Positions 1-9,223 of a stretch of DNA of 64,000 nt are shown here, piece after piece. Origin of the DNA: Achromobacter spanius (GTDB lineage: Bacteria; Pseudomonadota; Gammaproteobacteria; Burkholderiales; Burkholderiaceae_B); contig NZ_CP034689.1 of the NCBI RefSeq assembly GCF_003994415.1, positions 5,022,001 through 5,086,000 of the forward strand. The letters run 5' to 3'. Both the position numbers and the translations under genes were made by a program. Within the stretch, counting starts at the first letter, position 1. Each line of letters starts with the position of its first letter. The notes below the pieces were generated by a model, which was given only the letters and a program-made list of their open reading frames with translations, made no database searches and was not told the DNA's origin.

Positions 1-299
1 GTTACCCCGAGGCCACGCGCAATGGCGATTGGGAGTTCCAAGCGTTTCATCCCGACCGTACGGTGAATCGTTCCGAAAACGTGTCACGCTGCATGGGCTG
101 CCACAAGGGGCAGGCCAGCCGGGACTATGTGTTCACGCTCGACCGCATCAAGAGCGCGGCGGTCCGCCAATTGGAGAACGCGCTGCACCAGGCGCTGGCC
201 CCCAGTCCGACCCGTGGGCACGGGCCGATGCTGGATCATGAGGTGATCGGCATGCTGGCCGCATCCGGCAACGATACACCTGCGGCGGCGACGGAGTAA
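1..299 (+). CDS. cytochrome P460-like haem protein, 3' part
   Basis: The reading frame is open from base 3 at the window edge, so only the last 98 codons are present. It contains a CMGCHK motif (Cys-x-x-Cys-His), the covalent haem c attachment site, preceded by a W-E-F-Q-A-F stretch and followed by D-Y-V-F-T, an arrangement typical of the C-terminal part of cytochrome P460 domain proteins. A GTG inside the frame at 63 could be mistaken for a start, but coding continues upstream of it. Such proteins are periplasmic; the signal peptide would lie outside the window. The family call is from motif recognition only, and the physiological substrate cannot be told. Confidence 0.7.
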   Translation, partial: YPEATRNGDWEFQAFHPDRTVNRSENVSRCMGCHKGQASRDYVFTLDRIKSAAVRQLENALHQALAPSPTRGHGPMLDHEVIGMLAASGNDTPAAATE

Positions 300-342
300 G
301 CGCCCCGTCCCCGCGAGAAACGCCTGGACAGGGAATGTCCGG

Positions 343-1239
343 TTAGGGCTGGTATCGCAGCGCTTCGGTCACCAGTTTCATCGCCTGCGATGGCTGCCGT
401 CGGCTCGGGTAGTACAGATGGTAGCCCGACCACAAGGGACACCACTCCTCCAGAATGCGCACCAGGCGCCCCTTGGCGATGTGCGGCTGAGCCAGGATCT
501 CCGGCACATAAGCCAGCCCCAGCCCGGCCAGCGCCCCGTCAAGCACTTCATAGATGCCGTTGAAGACCAGTTGCCCCTCGACACGGACGTTGAACTCCCG
601 GCCGCCTTTTTTCTGGAATTCCCAGGCATAGAGGCCACCGTGCGTGGGCAGACGCAGGTTCACGCACCGATGATTGACCAGATCGTGCGGCGTCGCAGGC
701 GGCGGATTCCTGGCGAAATACCCCTTTGTGCCGACCAGCGCAAAACGCTCGTCGGGACCGATCCGTACCGCGATCATGTCCTGCGCAAGTTGTTCGCCGA
801 AGCGCACGCCCGCGTCGTAGCGATCGGCCGCGATGTCGGTGAGGCCGTAGTCGCAGATCAGTTCGATCTTGATATCCGGGTAGTCCACAAGAAATTTGGA
901 CAGCTTGGGCCAGAGGATGGTCCTGATCGCATAGTCGGTCGCGGTGATGCGCACGGTCCCGGTCGGTTGGTCTCGGAATTCGCTCAATGCCTGGACCTGT
1001 GCGTCGATCTCGGCCATCTGGGGCGAGATGTTCTGGTACAGGCGTTCACCTGCCTCGGTCGGTGACACGTTGCGGGTCGTGCGCGTCAGAAGCCGAATCC
1101 CCAAGCTGCTTTCCAGTGTTCGGATGGTGTGGCTCAGCGCTGACTGCGAAACGCCCAACTGCGCTGCCGCCCGCGTGAAACTGCCCTCGCGGGCAACGGT
1201 CACGAATGCGAGAAGTCCGCTGTAGTTGTCACGGGACAT
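343..1239 (-). CDS. LysR-family transcriptional regulator
   Basis: A 298-residue protein of standard LysR length. Residues about 5-64 form the winged helix-turn-helix (F-T-R-A-A-A-Q-L-G-V-S-Q-S-A-L-S-H), followed by the linker helix and a periplasmic-binding-fold effector domain to about residue 295. It is transcribed away from the reductase/hydrolase/NAD(P)-binding cluster that starts at 1455, the usual LysR arrangement, so it probably controls that cluster. A CATGAA-N5-TTCATG inverted repeat sits directly at its start codon (1241-1257), a plausible autoregulatory site. The inducer is unknown. Confidence 0.9.
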   Translation of the reverse strand: MSRDNYSGLLAFVTVAREGSFTRAAAQLGVSQSALSHTIRTLESSLGIRLLTRTTRNVSPTEAGERLYQNISPQMAEIDAQVQALSEFRDQPTGTVRITATDYAIRTILWPKLSKFLVDYPDIKIELICDYGLTDIAADRYDAGVRFGEQLAQDMIAVRIGPDERFALVGTKGYFARNPPPATPHDLVNHRCVNLRLPTHGGLYAWEFQKKGGREFNVRVEGQLVFNGIYEVLDGALAGLGLAYVPEILAQPHIAKGRLVRILEEWCPLWSGYHLYYPSRRQPSQAMKLVTEALRYQP

Positions 1240-1240
1240 T

Positions 1241-1257
1241 CATGAAACTCCTTCATG
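1241..1257. promoter_or_regulatory. inverted repeat at LysR start, candidate operator
   Basis: CATGAA, five bases, TTCATG: a perfect 6-bp inverted repeat two bases upstream of the LysR ATG (1239), in the divergent region leading to the cluster at 1455. LysR proteins commonly bind dyads of this size in the divergent promoter region. Functional assignment is inference. Confidence 0.4.
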
Positions 1258-1454
1258 GGTGCATGCCAATTTTACCAGCTTATCGGGTTTCCGCCTTTTT
1301 GCAACAATGTCAACAGCCAGCTTGCGTGCAGGATTTTCTGCTGTCAGACCTAGCCCCAACCCCACCATCGTCATCGCACCTTCGAACTGGGAAACCGCGC
1401 TCACGTCACGGAAGGGGATTGAAGATAACCGGCACTTCTTACCAAGGAAGATTT

Positions 1455-2183
1455 ATGCGTCCGAAAGTCATTTGCCACATGATCGGCTCCATTGATGGCC
1501 GGCTTTTGTCAGGCCGATGGACTCCGCTGCCTGAAGGCGCGCAGCCGAATACGATTCTCAAAATCTATGAAGACGCCGCCAACCGATTGGGAGGGCAAGG
1601 CTGGATCGTTGGCCGCAAGACGATGTCCGAGATGGTCGGTGCGCCCTCGCCCCAACTCCATGAAGCGCCCGCCACCACACTGACGCGCAGCCCCCATGTC
1701 GGAAACCGGCAGGAGCGCACTCTTGCTGTCGCGGTCGATCCCAGCGGCAAGCTCCACTATGGAGTGGACCATATCGGGACGGATCATCTGGTGGCGATCT
1801 TAGGCGAACACGTGACCGACGAGTACCTGGGCCAACTGCGCGCAGATGGCGTGTCTTATCTGTTCGCAGGTGCCCAGGGGCAAGATCTGGCTGCCGCGAT
1901 GGAAACGCTGGGCACCACGTTCGGCATCGACACGATCCTGCTGGAAGGCGGTGGCACCATCAACGGCGCTTTCCTCAAGGCCGACCTGATCGACGAGATC
2001 AGTCTGCTGGTGTATCCGGGCATCGACGGTCTTGCGGGCATCCCCAGTGTCTTCGAGTACCAAGGAAGCAGACACGACGCGCATCCCGCCGCAGGCCGGT
2101 CGCTGCGCTTGCTGTCCGTCGAAACGCTTGCCGCTGGGATCGTGTGGCTACGCTATGCGATCGATCGGAAGGCAAATGGTTGA
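1455..2183 (+). CDS. dihydrofolate reductase-like / RibD C-terminal domain protein
   Basis: A 242-residue protein when started at the ATG at 1455, which has a strong AAGGAAG ribosome site just upstream (around 1444-1450); an upstream in-frame start at 1206 would overlap the divergent LysR gene and is unlikely. It begins M-R-P-K-V-I-C-H-M with S-I-D-G nearby, the nucleotide-binding beginning of RibD-C/DHFR-fold reductases. A late L-L-E-G-G-G-T-I-N-G motif followed by a D-E-I-S-L-L-V-Y-P strand is the family hallmark. Such enzymes reduce pteridine- or flavin-precursor-like substrates with NADPH, but stand-alone members often have unknown substrates. First gene of a probable three-gene cluster with the hydrolase and NAD(P)-binding protein. 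Confidence 0.85.
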   Translation: MRPKVICHMIGSIDGRLLSGRWTPLPEGAQPNTILKIYEDAANRLGGQGWIVGRKTMSEMVGAPSPQLHEAPATTLTRSPHVGNRQERTLAVAVDPSGKLHYGVDHIGTDHLVAILGEHVTDEYLGQLRADGVSYLFAGAQGQDLAAAMETLGTTFGIDTILLEGGGTINGAFLKADLIDEISLLVYPGIDGLAGIPSVFEYQGSRHDAHPAAGRSLRLLSVETLAAGIVWLRYAIDRKANG

Positions 2184-2328
2184 CTGCAATGACGCCGATG
2201 GATGCCTGAGGCTGTCTGCTATCTCACGGCCAGCGCCTGCCGGTGGCGGCCAGCCTTTGCGAACCGCGCCTGCATTTACGACACGACTCCCCTCTAGACA
2301 CATCCCAATTTCGAGTGAACCAGCAGCC

Positions 2329-3444
2329 ATGAGCAGACCCATTACCGACACCGCGAGCGTAGGGCATTCCACCGCTCGCCGAGAGTTCATCCACGCCGCA
2401 GTTCTTGCCGGAGCTGCAGCCTTGCTTGCCGGCACTCCCCGCTTTGCAACTGCATCTTCCACCACTGCCAAAAAGGTAAATCGCATGCAACTGACCCAAG
2501 AATGGGACAAGACCTTTCCCAAGAGCGACAAGATCGGTCACAAGAAGGTGACTTTCCAGAACCGCTACGGCATCACTTTGGCAGGAGACCTGTATCTGCC
2601 GAAGAATGCCATCGGCAAGCTGCCGGCCATTGCCATAAGCGGCCCGTTCGGCGCCGTGAAGGAACAGTCGTCCGGCCTGTACGCCCAGACGATGGCCGAG
2701 CGCGGCTTCGCTACGCTGGCCTTCGATCCGTCATACACAGGCGAGAGCGGCGGAGAGCCGCGGAACGTTGCCTCGCCGGACATCAACATCGAGGACTTCA
2801 GCGCGGCCGTCGATTATCTGGGGCTGCAATCGAACATTGATCGCCAGCGCATCGGCATTATTGGCATCTGCGGCTGGGGCGGCATGGCGCTGGGCGCTGC
2901 CGCTGTGGACAAGCGCATCAAGGCCGTCGCCACCAGCACCATGTATGACATGACCCGCGTCATGTCCAAGGGCTACAACGACAGCACGACGCCCGAGCAG
3001 CGCCTGCAAACCTTGGAGCAACTGAGCCAGCAGCGCTGGGCCGATGCGGAAAAGGGCACGCCCGCCTACGGCCCGGTGTCGCTCGAACTCAAGGGCGGTG
3101 AGCCGCAGTTCGTGGTCGAGTACGCGGCGTATTACAAGGACAAGAAGCGCGGCTTCCACCCCCGCGCCATCAACTCGAATGCAGCGTGGACCCTCACCAC
3201 GCCGCTGTCGTTCATGAACCTGCCGATCTTGACCTACATCGCGGAAATCTCGCCGCGCCCGGCACTGCTCATCCACGGTGAAAAAGCGCACTCGCGCTAC
3301 TTCAGCGAGACCGCTTACGCAGCGGCTGCGGAGCCCAAGGAACTCGTGATCATCCCCGGCGCCAACCACACCGATCTGTACGACCGCCTGGACGTCATCC
3401 CGTTCGACAAGCTGACGATGTTCTTCCAGAAACACCTGGCCTGA
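2329..3444 (+). CDS. Tat-exported alpha/beta hydrolase
   Basis: A 371-residue alpha/beta-hydrolase-fold protein. The N-terminus carries a twin-Arg stretch (A-R-R-E-F-I) followed by an Ala/Leu-rich hydrophobic core, suggesting Tat export. The nucleophile elbow reads G-I-C-G-W-G-G, so a cysteine replaces the common serine, as in dienelactone hydrolase-type members. A C-terminal H-T-D-L-Y motif supplies the likely catalytic histidine. I chose the ATG at 2329 because it yields the complete signal sequence; the ribosome site is weak and the frame stays open upstream. It lies 145 bases after the reductase and 157 before the NAD(P)-binding protein. Substrate unknown. Confidence 0.85.
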   Translation: MSRPITDTASVGHSTARREFIHAAVLAGAAALLAGTPRFATASSTTAKKVNRMQLTQEWDKTFPKSDKIGHKKVTFQNRYGITLAGDLYLPKNAIGKLPAIAISGPFGAVKEQSSGLYAQTMAERGFATLAFDPSYTGESGGEPRNVASPDINIEDFSAAVDYLGLQSNIDRQRIGIIGICGWGGMALGAAAVDKRIKAVATSTMYDMTRVMSKGYNDSTTPEQRLQTLEQLSQQRWADAEKGTPAYGPVSLELKGGEPQFVVEYAAYYKDKKRGFHPRAINSNAAWTLTTPLSFMNLPILTYIAEISPRPALLIHGEKAHSRYFSETAYAAAAEPKELVIIPGANHTDLYDRLDVIPFDKLTMFFQKHLA

Positions 3445-3491
3445 ACGGGTGTCACATCCGACGGTCTGAACCCTTCAGCGTCTGAGCCATG

Positions 3492-3521
3492 GCCGCACCC
3501 ATCCACTCAGATAGGTGCGGC
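3492..3521 (+). terminator. hairpin terminator after hydrolase
   Basis: GCCGCACC (3492-3499) pairs with GGTGCGGC (3514-3521), then a short T-containing stretch (ATTCTT). It lies about 48 bases after the hydrolase stop, so the downstream NAD(P)-binding gene may have its own promoter or be reached by read-through. Confidence 0.55.
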
Positions 3522-3601
3522 ATTCTTGCTGAACACGGAGCTGTGACGAAAGCGCGACTGATGGAGATGACTTTGCCGCAAATCAGTGGAGGACAATCTC
3601 G

Positions 3602-4243
3602 ATGAAGAAAGTGGTCTTGTTGGGTGCCAATGGCCAATCCGCCAGAGCAATCGCGGTGCGGCTTTTGGAGCAGAGCGACATAGAGTTGACGCTCTTTGCG
3701 CGTAGTGCCAAGCACCTACGTGATTTCGAAAGTCAGCGCGTCCACATCGTGGAGGGCGATGCCCGGAACCTCGATTCCCTCAGAGCGGCGATCAAAGGAC
3801 AGGACGTCGTGATCAGCGCGATGGGGGGCATGGATCTGGGCGACCTCACGGAAGGCGTCGTTCGGGTGATGGAGGAAGTAGGCGTTCGCCGCATCATCGC
3901 CATCAGCGCAGGGGGCATCTACGACGAGTTGCCCGAGCCGTTCAACACCTGGGACAAGGGCATGGTGGGCTACACCCGGCCGACCCATCTGAAGACAGCG
4001 CAGGTGATTGAGCAGTCCTCGCTGGACTACACCGTTCTGCGCCCTGTCTGGCTCACGGACAAGTCCATCGAGCAGGTCGAACTGACCCGGAAAGGTGAGA
4101 TATTCAAGGGAACGGAGACCTCGCGCGCCAGCATCGGTCGCTTCGTGGCTGATCTCGTCAAGCAACCAGGGCGCCACATCAAGGCAGACCTAGGCATCAG
4201 CCAACCTCATACCGATGGCGACAGGCCCGCCGCCTACCGCTGA
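3602..4243 (+). CDS. NAD(P)-binding atypical short-chain dehydrogenase (NmrA/YwnB type)
   Basis: A 213-residue Rossmann protein beginning M-K-K-V-V-L-L-G-A-N-G-Q-S, the glycine-rich dinucleotide motif of atypical SDRs. Further family signs are V-E-G-D-A-R-N after strand 3, D-V-V-I-S-A-M-G after strand 4, and a late Y-T-V-L-R-P motif. The length fits the small NAD(P)H-binding group rather than classical SDRs. A good ribosome site (GGAGGAC) precedes the ATG. It follows the reductase and hydrolase on the same strand. Members include redox sensors and small-molecule reductases; the specific role is unknown. Confidence 0.85.
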   Translation: MKKVVLLGANGQSARAIAVRLLEQSDIELTLFARSAKHLRDFESQRVHIVEGDARNLDSLRAAIKGQDVVISAMGGMDLGDLTEGVVRVMEEVGVRRIIAISAGGIYDELPEPFNTWDKGMVGYTRPTHLKTAQVIEQSSLDYTVLRPVWLTDKSIEQVELTRKGEIFKGTETSRASIGRFVADLVKQPGRHIKADLGISQPHTDGDRPAAYR

Positions 4244-4248
4244 GCCGC

Positions 4249-4464
4249 ATGGATCCGCAGCCGCAACGGACTCCCGTGATTAAGGACGAAATCCTCATCC
4301 CTCCGGCGCATCGCCTGGCGCGGGCGATGTGCGCCTGCCTAGCCGATGACTATCAGACACGCAGCCCGGTATCGATCCCGCTATCCGCGCAGGCCTTGCA
4401 GACCGCCGTTACCGAGTCTTGGTTTAAGCGCTACTCAAATACTACGGCCTCAATGGAAATCTAG
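4249..4464 (+). CDS. short hypothetical ORF
   Basis: A 71-codon ORF beginning five bases after the stop of the NAD(P)-binding gene. I recognise no domain, signal peptide or membrane segment. The sequence has some normal protein character (I-L-I-P-P-A-H-R-L-A-R-A) and could be a remnant of a larger gene. Position close behind an expressed gene is the only support. The following 4465-4661 stretch shows no gene. Confidence 0.25.
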   Translation: MDPQPQRTPVIKDEILIPPAHRLARAMCACLADDYQTRSPVSIPLSAQALQTAVTESWFKRYSNTTASMEI

Positions 4465-4661
4465 TCCAACACTGACGCTCCAGCCCTCTCTCGCAAAGCG
4501 TTGAACGTCCGCATTCCGAGATTTTGACTGTCTGCATAGGCATAGGGGCGGAACCCGCCCGTGGCAACTGTCACTCCCTCCCAGAAACAGCCATTCGACG
4601 ATACGAACCTGCTAGACTTCAAAGGGCCAATTCCTTGTCTGCTGCACGCAGTTCGATGACG

Positions 4662-7139
4662 TCACCAGCTATAGCTCAATGTCCCCACCACAGCGCGCCG
4701 GTTGCCGTAAAACACGGACTGATCGTAGAAACCCGGGGTGAAATAGCGCTTATCAAAGAGGTTGGTCGCACTAATCGAAGCGCGCAAGCCCTTGAGATCT
4801 TGACTCAACTGACCCAGGTCATATCGGACCACCGCATCAACCAGGGTGTACCCGCCGATCTTGATCGTATTGGCCGCGTTGTAGGACGACCCAACATACC
4901 GGATGCCGCTGCCCAGGCCCAGCCCGGCGAGCGGCCCGGTGCGTACGGTGTAGTCGACGAACAGGCCCGCCATGTGACGCGGCACCGACGCTGGGCGTAG
5001 GCCCTTCTTGCTAACGCCGGTGACGAGATTGGCATTGTCCTTGGTGATCTCGGCATCCAGATAGGTGTACGACGCCGCCACGTTCAGGCCCGCGGCCTGC
5101 GAGGTCTTCGCTTCCAACTCCAGCCCGCGCGAGCGCACCTCGCCGTCCTGCACCGAATAGCCGGAGTACACAGGGTCCGCGGTCGTGACGTTTTGCTGCG
5201 TCAACTGGAACAGAGACGCGGTGATCATGCTGTCGGAACCCGGGGGCTGGTACTTGATGCCGACTTCGTACTGCTTGCCCTTGGTCGGATCAAAATTGCC
5301 GCCTCCCCGTGCCGGTGCCATGGTGCCCGAGGCGGGCTGGAACGACGTGGAGTAGCTGACGTACGGTGCGATGCCGTTGTCGAAAAGATAGGTCAGTCCG
5401 CTACGGCCGGTGAAGGCTTCCGAGTTGACTGTGCTGGACGCATCGGACAGATAGTCGGATTCCTTGTTGGTGGCCCAGTCATAGCGGCCGCCCAGCGTCA
5501 GGATCCAGCGCTCATAGCGCAGTTGGTCCTGCGCATACAACCCGGTCTGATAGACCTGGCTCTTGCCGTCCACCGATTTGAAGCTGTTCCACGTGGTGGT
5601 ATTGGTGTAGACGGGATTGAAGATGTCCACCGTGCCATTGGTGCCCCCGGTGCGGGATTCGCGGCCGGAATAGTACCCATAGTCCAGGCCCGCCAGAACG
5701 GTGTGCTGCACGGCGCCCGTCGAAATGCGGCCTTCGACATTGGTGTCGACCAGGAAGGTGTCGGTGCTTTTCGGGCGGTCCTGCATGCCGAACGTGTAGT
5801 AGCGTCCGGCGGTCAGTTGCGCGCTGTTGCGTGCGCCGCTGGACACGTAATCCACGTCGGCGTGCGTGTAGCGCGCCTTCTGACGCACGGTCCAGTTTTC
5901 CGTGGCGGCATGTTCGATTTCATAGCCGACCGAGGTGTTTTCGACCGTGTAGTGCGTCAGGTCGGGTTGCCCCAGGAAGACGTCCGACGGGAAGCGGCCA
6001 GCCGGGTTGTCATAGACGGTGCCGGTCAGCGGGAGGCTTTGTTCCGAACCGCCGCGCTTGGATTTCTGGTAGCTGGCGTAGACGGTGACGTTGGTCCGGT
6101 CGGTGGGACGCCATGTCAGCGACGGCGCCAGATAGAGCCGGTCGTCGGGCGAATGGTCGACCTGGGTGCCACTGTTGCGCGCCACGCCGGTGATGCGGTA
6201 AAGCCACTTGCCCTCCTGATCCATCGGACCTGCAAAGTCGAACGCGGCCTGGCGGCGGTCGAAATTCCCGCCCTGCAATTCGATTTCATGCAGCGGCGTT
6301 TCGGTCGGGCGCTTCGTCGTCATGTCGACCAGCCCGCCCGGGGCGATTTGCCCGTACAGCACGGACGACGGCCCCTTGATGACGTCGATCCGTTCCAGCC
6401 CGTAGGTCTCGATATCGATGTCGTACTGGTTAAACCCCGCGCGCAGGCCGTCCCGGAACGTCGAGAACAGGTTGAAGGCGCGGAAACCTCGAAGGTAGAT
6501 GTCGGGCGCGCCCTGCCCGCCCGGATAGTCGATGGCGCGAATGCCGGGTGTGTACGCCACTGCGGAATTGAAGTTCTGCACGCCCCGCTGATCCATTTCT
6601 TCGCGACTGACGACGCTGATAGCTTGGGGAATCTCGATCAGGGGCGTATTGGTCTTGGTGCCGCCCGACGAACGCACCGCCACAAAGCCGTCGTCGGCCA
6701 GCCGTTCGGTGGAGCCGGTCACGGCGATGCTGGGGAGGGTGACCACGGATCCCGCTACGGGCAGAGCCTGCAGCGTGTAAGCGCCCTGCGCGCCGCGGAC
6801 GGCCTCCAGTCCACTACCCGCCAGTGCGACCGCGAAGCCCGCATCCACCCCATACGCGCCATGCACGCCGGCAGAGGTCAAGCCGCGCGTTTGCGCGGCA
6901 TCGAACGAGATGGCCACGCCGGCTGCGCTTGCATACTGGCTGATCACTTGGGCCAGCGGCCCGCCAGGGATGTCGAAGCGGCGGGCGGTGGACTCGGAGG
7001 CCATGACGGCGCCTTGCGCATGCAGCATCGGCGAGGCAAGCAGGGCCGACGCCATGAACAATAGCGCCAAATGGGACGGCAAGGCGCGCAGGCGCATGCC
7101 GCGGACGGAAATAGAGTGAACAGAGGGGTTGTACGACAT
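4662..7139 (-). CDS. TonB-dependent siderophore receptor with STN signalling domain
   Basis: An 825-residue outer-membrane receptor. A signal peptide (hydrophobic core around residues 24-36, cleavage likely after M-L-H-A-Q) is followed by an STN domain (about residues 50-108, with F-D-I-P-G-G-P-L-A-Q), then the plug (I-E-I-P-Q-A-I-S-V-V and P-S-S-V-L-Y-G) and a 22-strand barrel ending in a terminal aromatic residue (S-Y-S-W). The STN domain is the part that contacts FecR-type anti-sigma factors, so this receptor is expected both to import a ferric siderophore and to signal surface occupancy. It sits downstream of the sigma factor and fecR-like genes on the same strand. The siderophore cannot be deduced. 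ATG 7139 is used; Met15 is an alternative. Confidence 0.93.
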   Translation of the reverse strand: MSYNPSVHSISVRGMRLRALPSHLALLFMASALLASPMLHAQGAVMASESTARRFDIPGGPLAQVISQYASAAGVAISFDAAQTRGLTSAGVHGAYGVDAGFAVALAGSGLEAVRGAQGAYTLQALPVAGSVVTLPSIAVTGSTERLADDGFVAVRSSGGTKTNTPLIEIPQAISVVSREEMDQRGVQNFNSAVAYTPGIRAIDYPGGQGAPDIYLRGFRAFNLFSTFRDGLRAGFNQYDIDIETYGLERIDVIKGPSSVLYGQIAPGGLVDMTTKRPTETPLHEIELQGGNFDRRQAAFDFAGPMDQEGKWLYRITGVARNSGTQVDHSPDDRLYLAPSLTWRPTDRTNVTVYASYQKSKRGGSEQSLPLTGTVYDNPAGRFPSDVFLGQPDLTHYTVENTSVGYEIEHAATENWTVRQKARYTHADVDYVSSGARNSAQLTAGRYYTFGMQDRPKSTDTFLVDTNVEGRISTGAVQHTVLAGLDYGYYSGRESRTGGTNGTVDIFNPVYTNTTTWNSFKSVDGKSQVYQTGLYAQDQLRYERWILTLGGRYDWATNKESDYLSDASSTVNSEAFTGRSGLTYLFDNGIAPYVSYSTSFQPASGTMAPARGGGNFDPTKGKQYEVGIKYQPPGSDSMITASLFQLTQQNVTTADPVYSGYSVQDGEVRSRGLELEAKTSQAAGLNVAASYTYLDAEITKDNANLVTGVSKKGLRPASVPRHMAGLFVDYTVRTGPLAGLGLGSGIRYVGSSYNAANTIKIGGYTLVDAVVRYDLGQLSQDLKGLRASISATNLFDKRYFTPGFYDQSVFYGNRRAVVGTLSYSW

Positions 7140-7259
7140 GAAGTCTCTCAGGAAGACGTGAAATAAAGGTTCTGCCTGAGAGGACGAACGAAACGGCCCA
7201 AAGACGCAAATTCTTCAAAAATAAATTCGGACGGTTCCTGAGCTCGGCGTCCGCACGCT

Positions 7260-8224
7260 TCAACGCGCGACAAGCCGGGTCCAATAGCCCAGCACCCGCG
7301 CGGTCTTGACCGGAAAGCCCTGCGTCAACGCGGCCAGGGCCTGATCGGTGTTGTCCAGCGGAAAAGAGCCCGACACCAGCAGGTGGGCAACATCGGCGTC
7401 GCACGCCAGACCGCCGCGCCGATATCTGCCCAGCTCGGCCGCCAGTTGGCCCAGCGGCATGTCCAACGCGACGAGGTTGCCACTAGTCCATGCCGCGGTA
7501 GTGATGTCGTTTGGCTTGGGGGGGCGACGGTGTCTCGGCTGAACCGCGCCTGCTGGCCAGCATGCAGGACGACGGCCCCCTGCCCTTGTACGGGCTCAAT
7601 GCGGACCGACTTTTCCAGGACGGCCACGCGCGTCCAGCCATCTTCGGTCTTGACCGTGTAACGCGTGCCTAGCGCGGTGGCCGTGCCCTGGCGCGTTCGT
7701 ACGAGGAAGGGGCGCGGCGTGGCGGCGGGGTCGGGATGCGTGGATACCAGAATGGCGCCCGATCGCAGGTCCAGGATGCGCGCCTGGGCGTCGAACGTGA
7801 CGTCGACGGCGGTATCGGTGTCCATCAGCATGGACGAGCCGTCCGCAAGCTTGATGTTGCGCCGTTCGCCGACGGCGCTGTGGTAGTCGGCAGCCCAGCC
7901 TTCCCACGGCAGGGTGCGCCATCCCAGCCAGGAGGCGGCGCCGGCGCCTGCCACGAGGCCGATGGTACGCAACACTGCGCGGCGCGACGCCTTGGCCGGC
8001 GCCAGCGTGGGGCGGGCGATGCTGCCTGGCAGGCGGCCCATCTGGCGGCAGACCTGCTCGACCTTGCCCCACGCGGCGCGGTGGGCGGCGTCGCTGGCGA
8101 GCCAGAGGCTCCAGGCGTGGCGATCGTTGGCGGTAGTGGCTTCCGAACTAAGGCGCGCGTACCAGGTGGCGGCCTCCTTGATGGCGCGCAGATCCCGCGC
8201 GCTGAGCGGTGTCTCCGTAGACAT
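7260..8224 (-). pseudogene. FecR-like anti-sigma factor, frameshifted
   Basis: The first ~233 codons encode a FecR-family regulator: DUF4880-like N-terminus (A-A-T-W-Y-A-R-L-S-S), a transmembrane segment near residue 90, and the FecR domain (G-E-R-R-N-I-K-L-A-D-G-S). The frame breaks at a run of seven G on the plus strand (7518-7524, C on the coding strand). Adding one C restores a perfect FecR C-terminus (D-I-T-T-A-A-W-T-S-G-N-L then G-R-Y-R-R-G) ending at 7260. As given, the protein runs on in the wrong frame. The cause may be a sequencing error, a true mutation or length variation of the tract. Start chosen at 8224 (M-S-T-E-T-P-L), 11 bases after the sigma factor stop. Confidence 0.85.
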
Positions 8225-8235
8225 CGGCGTGCCGC

Positions 8236-8772
8236 TCACGGCAAGAGCAGGCAGCAATGCGCCATGGCGCGCGCCAGATAATTGTCCACGCTGCGACGCG
8301 ATATCCCCAGACGGCGGGCAATCTCAGCATAGGGAAGGTCTTCGCACTGCGCCATCAAGAAGGCCTGCTTGACCTTTAAGCCGAGTCCGTCGAGCATGGC
8401 GTCAATCTCGATCAAGGCGCTACGCAACACGGCCTGCGTTTCGAGCGAAGGCACCTCCTGCGGTGGGAGTGCGGCCAAAACCTCGAGATAGGTCCGCTCC
8501 AGCGTTTGGCGCCGGAAGAAATCGATCATCAGGCTTTTGGCAATGGTCGCCAGATAGGCGCGCGGTTCCCGAATCTCAGCGGCCGGGTCGGCGTTGGCCG
8601 CGCCGCATCGCCCTGTATGCGTCTTCAACACCCTGACGAAGGTGTCCTGCATTAAATCAGCCGCGTCGAAAGGATCGCCCACACGACGGCGCAACCACCC
8701 CAGCAGCCACCCATGGTTGTCGCTGTAAAGCGTATGCATCGCTGATACGGCAGCGGGAGGAATGGTGGACAC
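8236..8772 (-). CDS. FecI-like ECF sigma-70 factor
   Basis: A 178-residue ECF sigma factor of normal size. Region 2 spans about residues 12-85 (D-A-A-D-L-M-Q-D-T-F-V-R-V; A-Y-L-A-T-I-A-K-S-L) and region 4 about 120-175, with helix-turn-helix L-P-Y-A-E-I-A-R-R-L-G-I-S-R-R-S-V. Order sigma factor, FecR-like regulator, STN-domain receptor on one strand is the classical cell-surface signalling unit. Transcription should be Fur-controlled through the box at 8796-8814, 23 bases upstream of the start. Confidence 0.93.
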   Translation of the reverse strand: MSTIPPAAVSAMHTLYSDNHGWLLGWLRRRVGDPFDAADLMQDTFVRVLKTHTGRCGAANADPAAEIREPRAYLATIAKSLMIDFFRRQTLERTYLEVLAALPPQEVPSLETQAVLRSALIEIDAMLDGLGLKVKQAFLMAQCEDLPYAEIARRLGISRRSVDNYLARAMAHCCLLLP

Positions 8773-8795
8773 CAGGCGCTCCGGATTGAAAATTT

Positions 8796-8814
8796 AGTAA
8801 TGAGAATTACTATC
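8796..8814 (-). promoter_or_regulatory. Fur box upstream of the FecI-like sigma gene
   Basis: The 19 bases AGTAATGAGAATTACTATC match the palindromic Fur consensus at 14 of 19 positions by my alignment. The site lies directly upstream of the sigma factor start (8772), where iron-loaded Fur would block transcription. The pathway identity supports the call. Confidence 0.75.
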
Positions 8815-9223
8815 AATTTTCCATCAAACCTGCCGATCTTGGCAAGCCGCGCTTGAGTGGCCGTAATGGGTCGAAATCGGCCTGTCACCAACCCAGTCCA
8901 AGCCCGCGGAGGCCATGCAGCCCAGCGTATTGGGCGTGGCCGCATGGCCGATACCAGACCACGCCCGCAGTGTGCCGGACAAGCTCAGGTCGCCACGAGC
9001 AAGGGCTCCATGCCGAACAACTAGCGGCCCCGTTTGAAGTTGAGACACAAAATCAATCCTCCACAGGCAGAACGCCTGCGATAGGCCACGCGGGGAATGA
9101 CGCAAGTCACCAGACAGCGGATCGAGGCCGGTTTTACGTGCGCTCACCCGCCTGAGGTTCCGAAATTCTCCCAGAAAATCACCTACATACGCGGACTGTT
9201 GCCATCGCAAGCTGTGATCCCTC

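Noticed and set aside
1206..1454. N-terminal extension of the RibD-like protein
   Set aside because: Would overlap the divergent LysR start; the ATG at 1455 has a strong ribosome site and homology begins there.
4524..5000. 158-codon ORF over the end of the TonB receptor gene
   Set aside because: Mostly antisense to the receptor barrel; no independent evidence.
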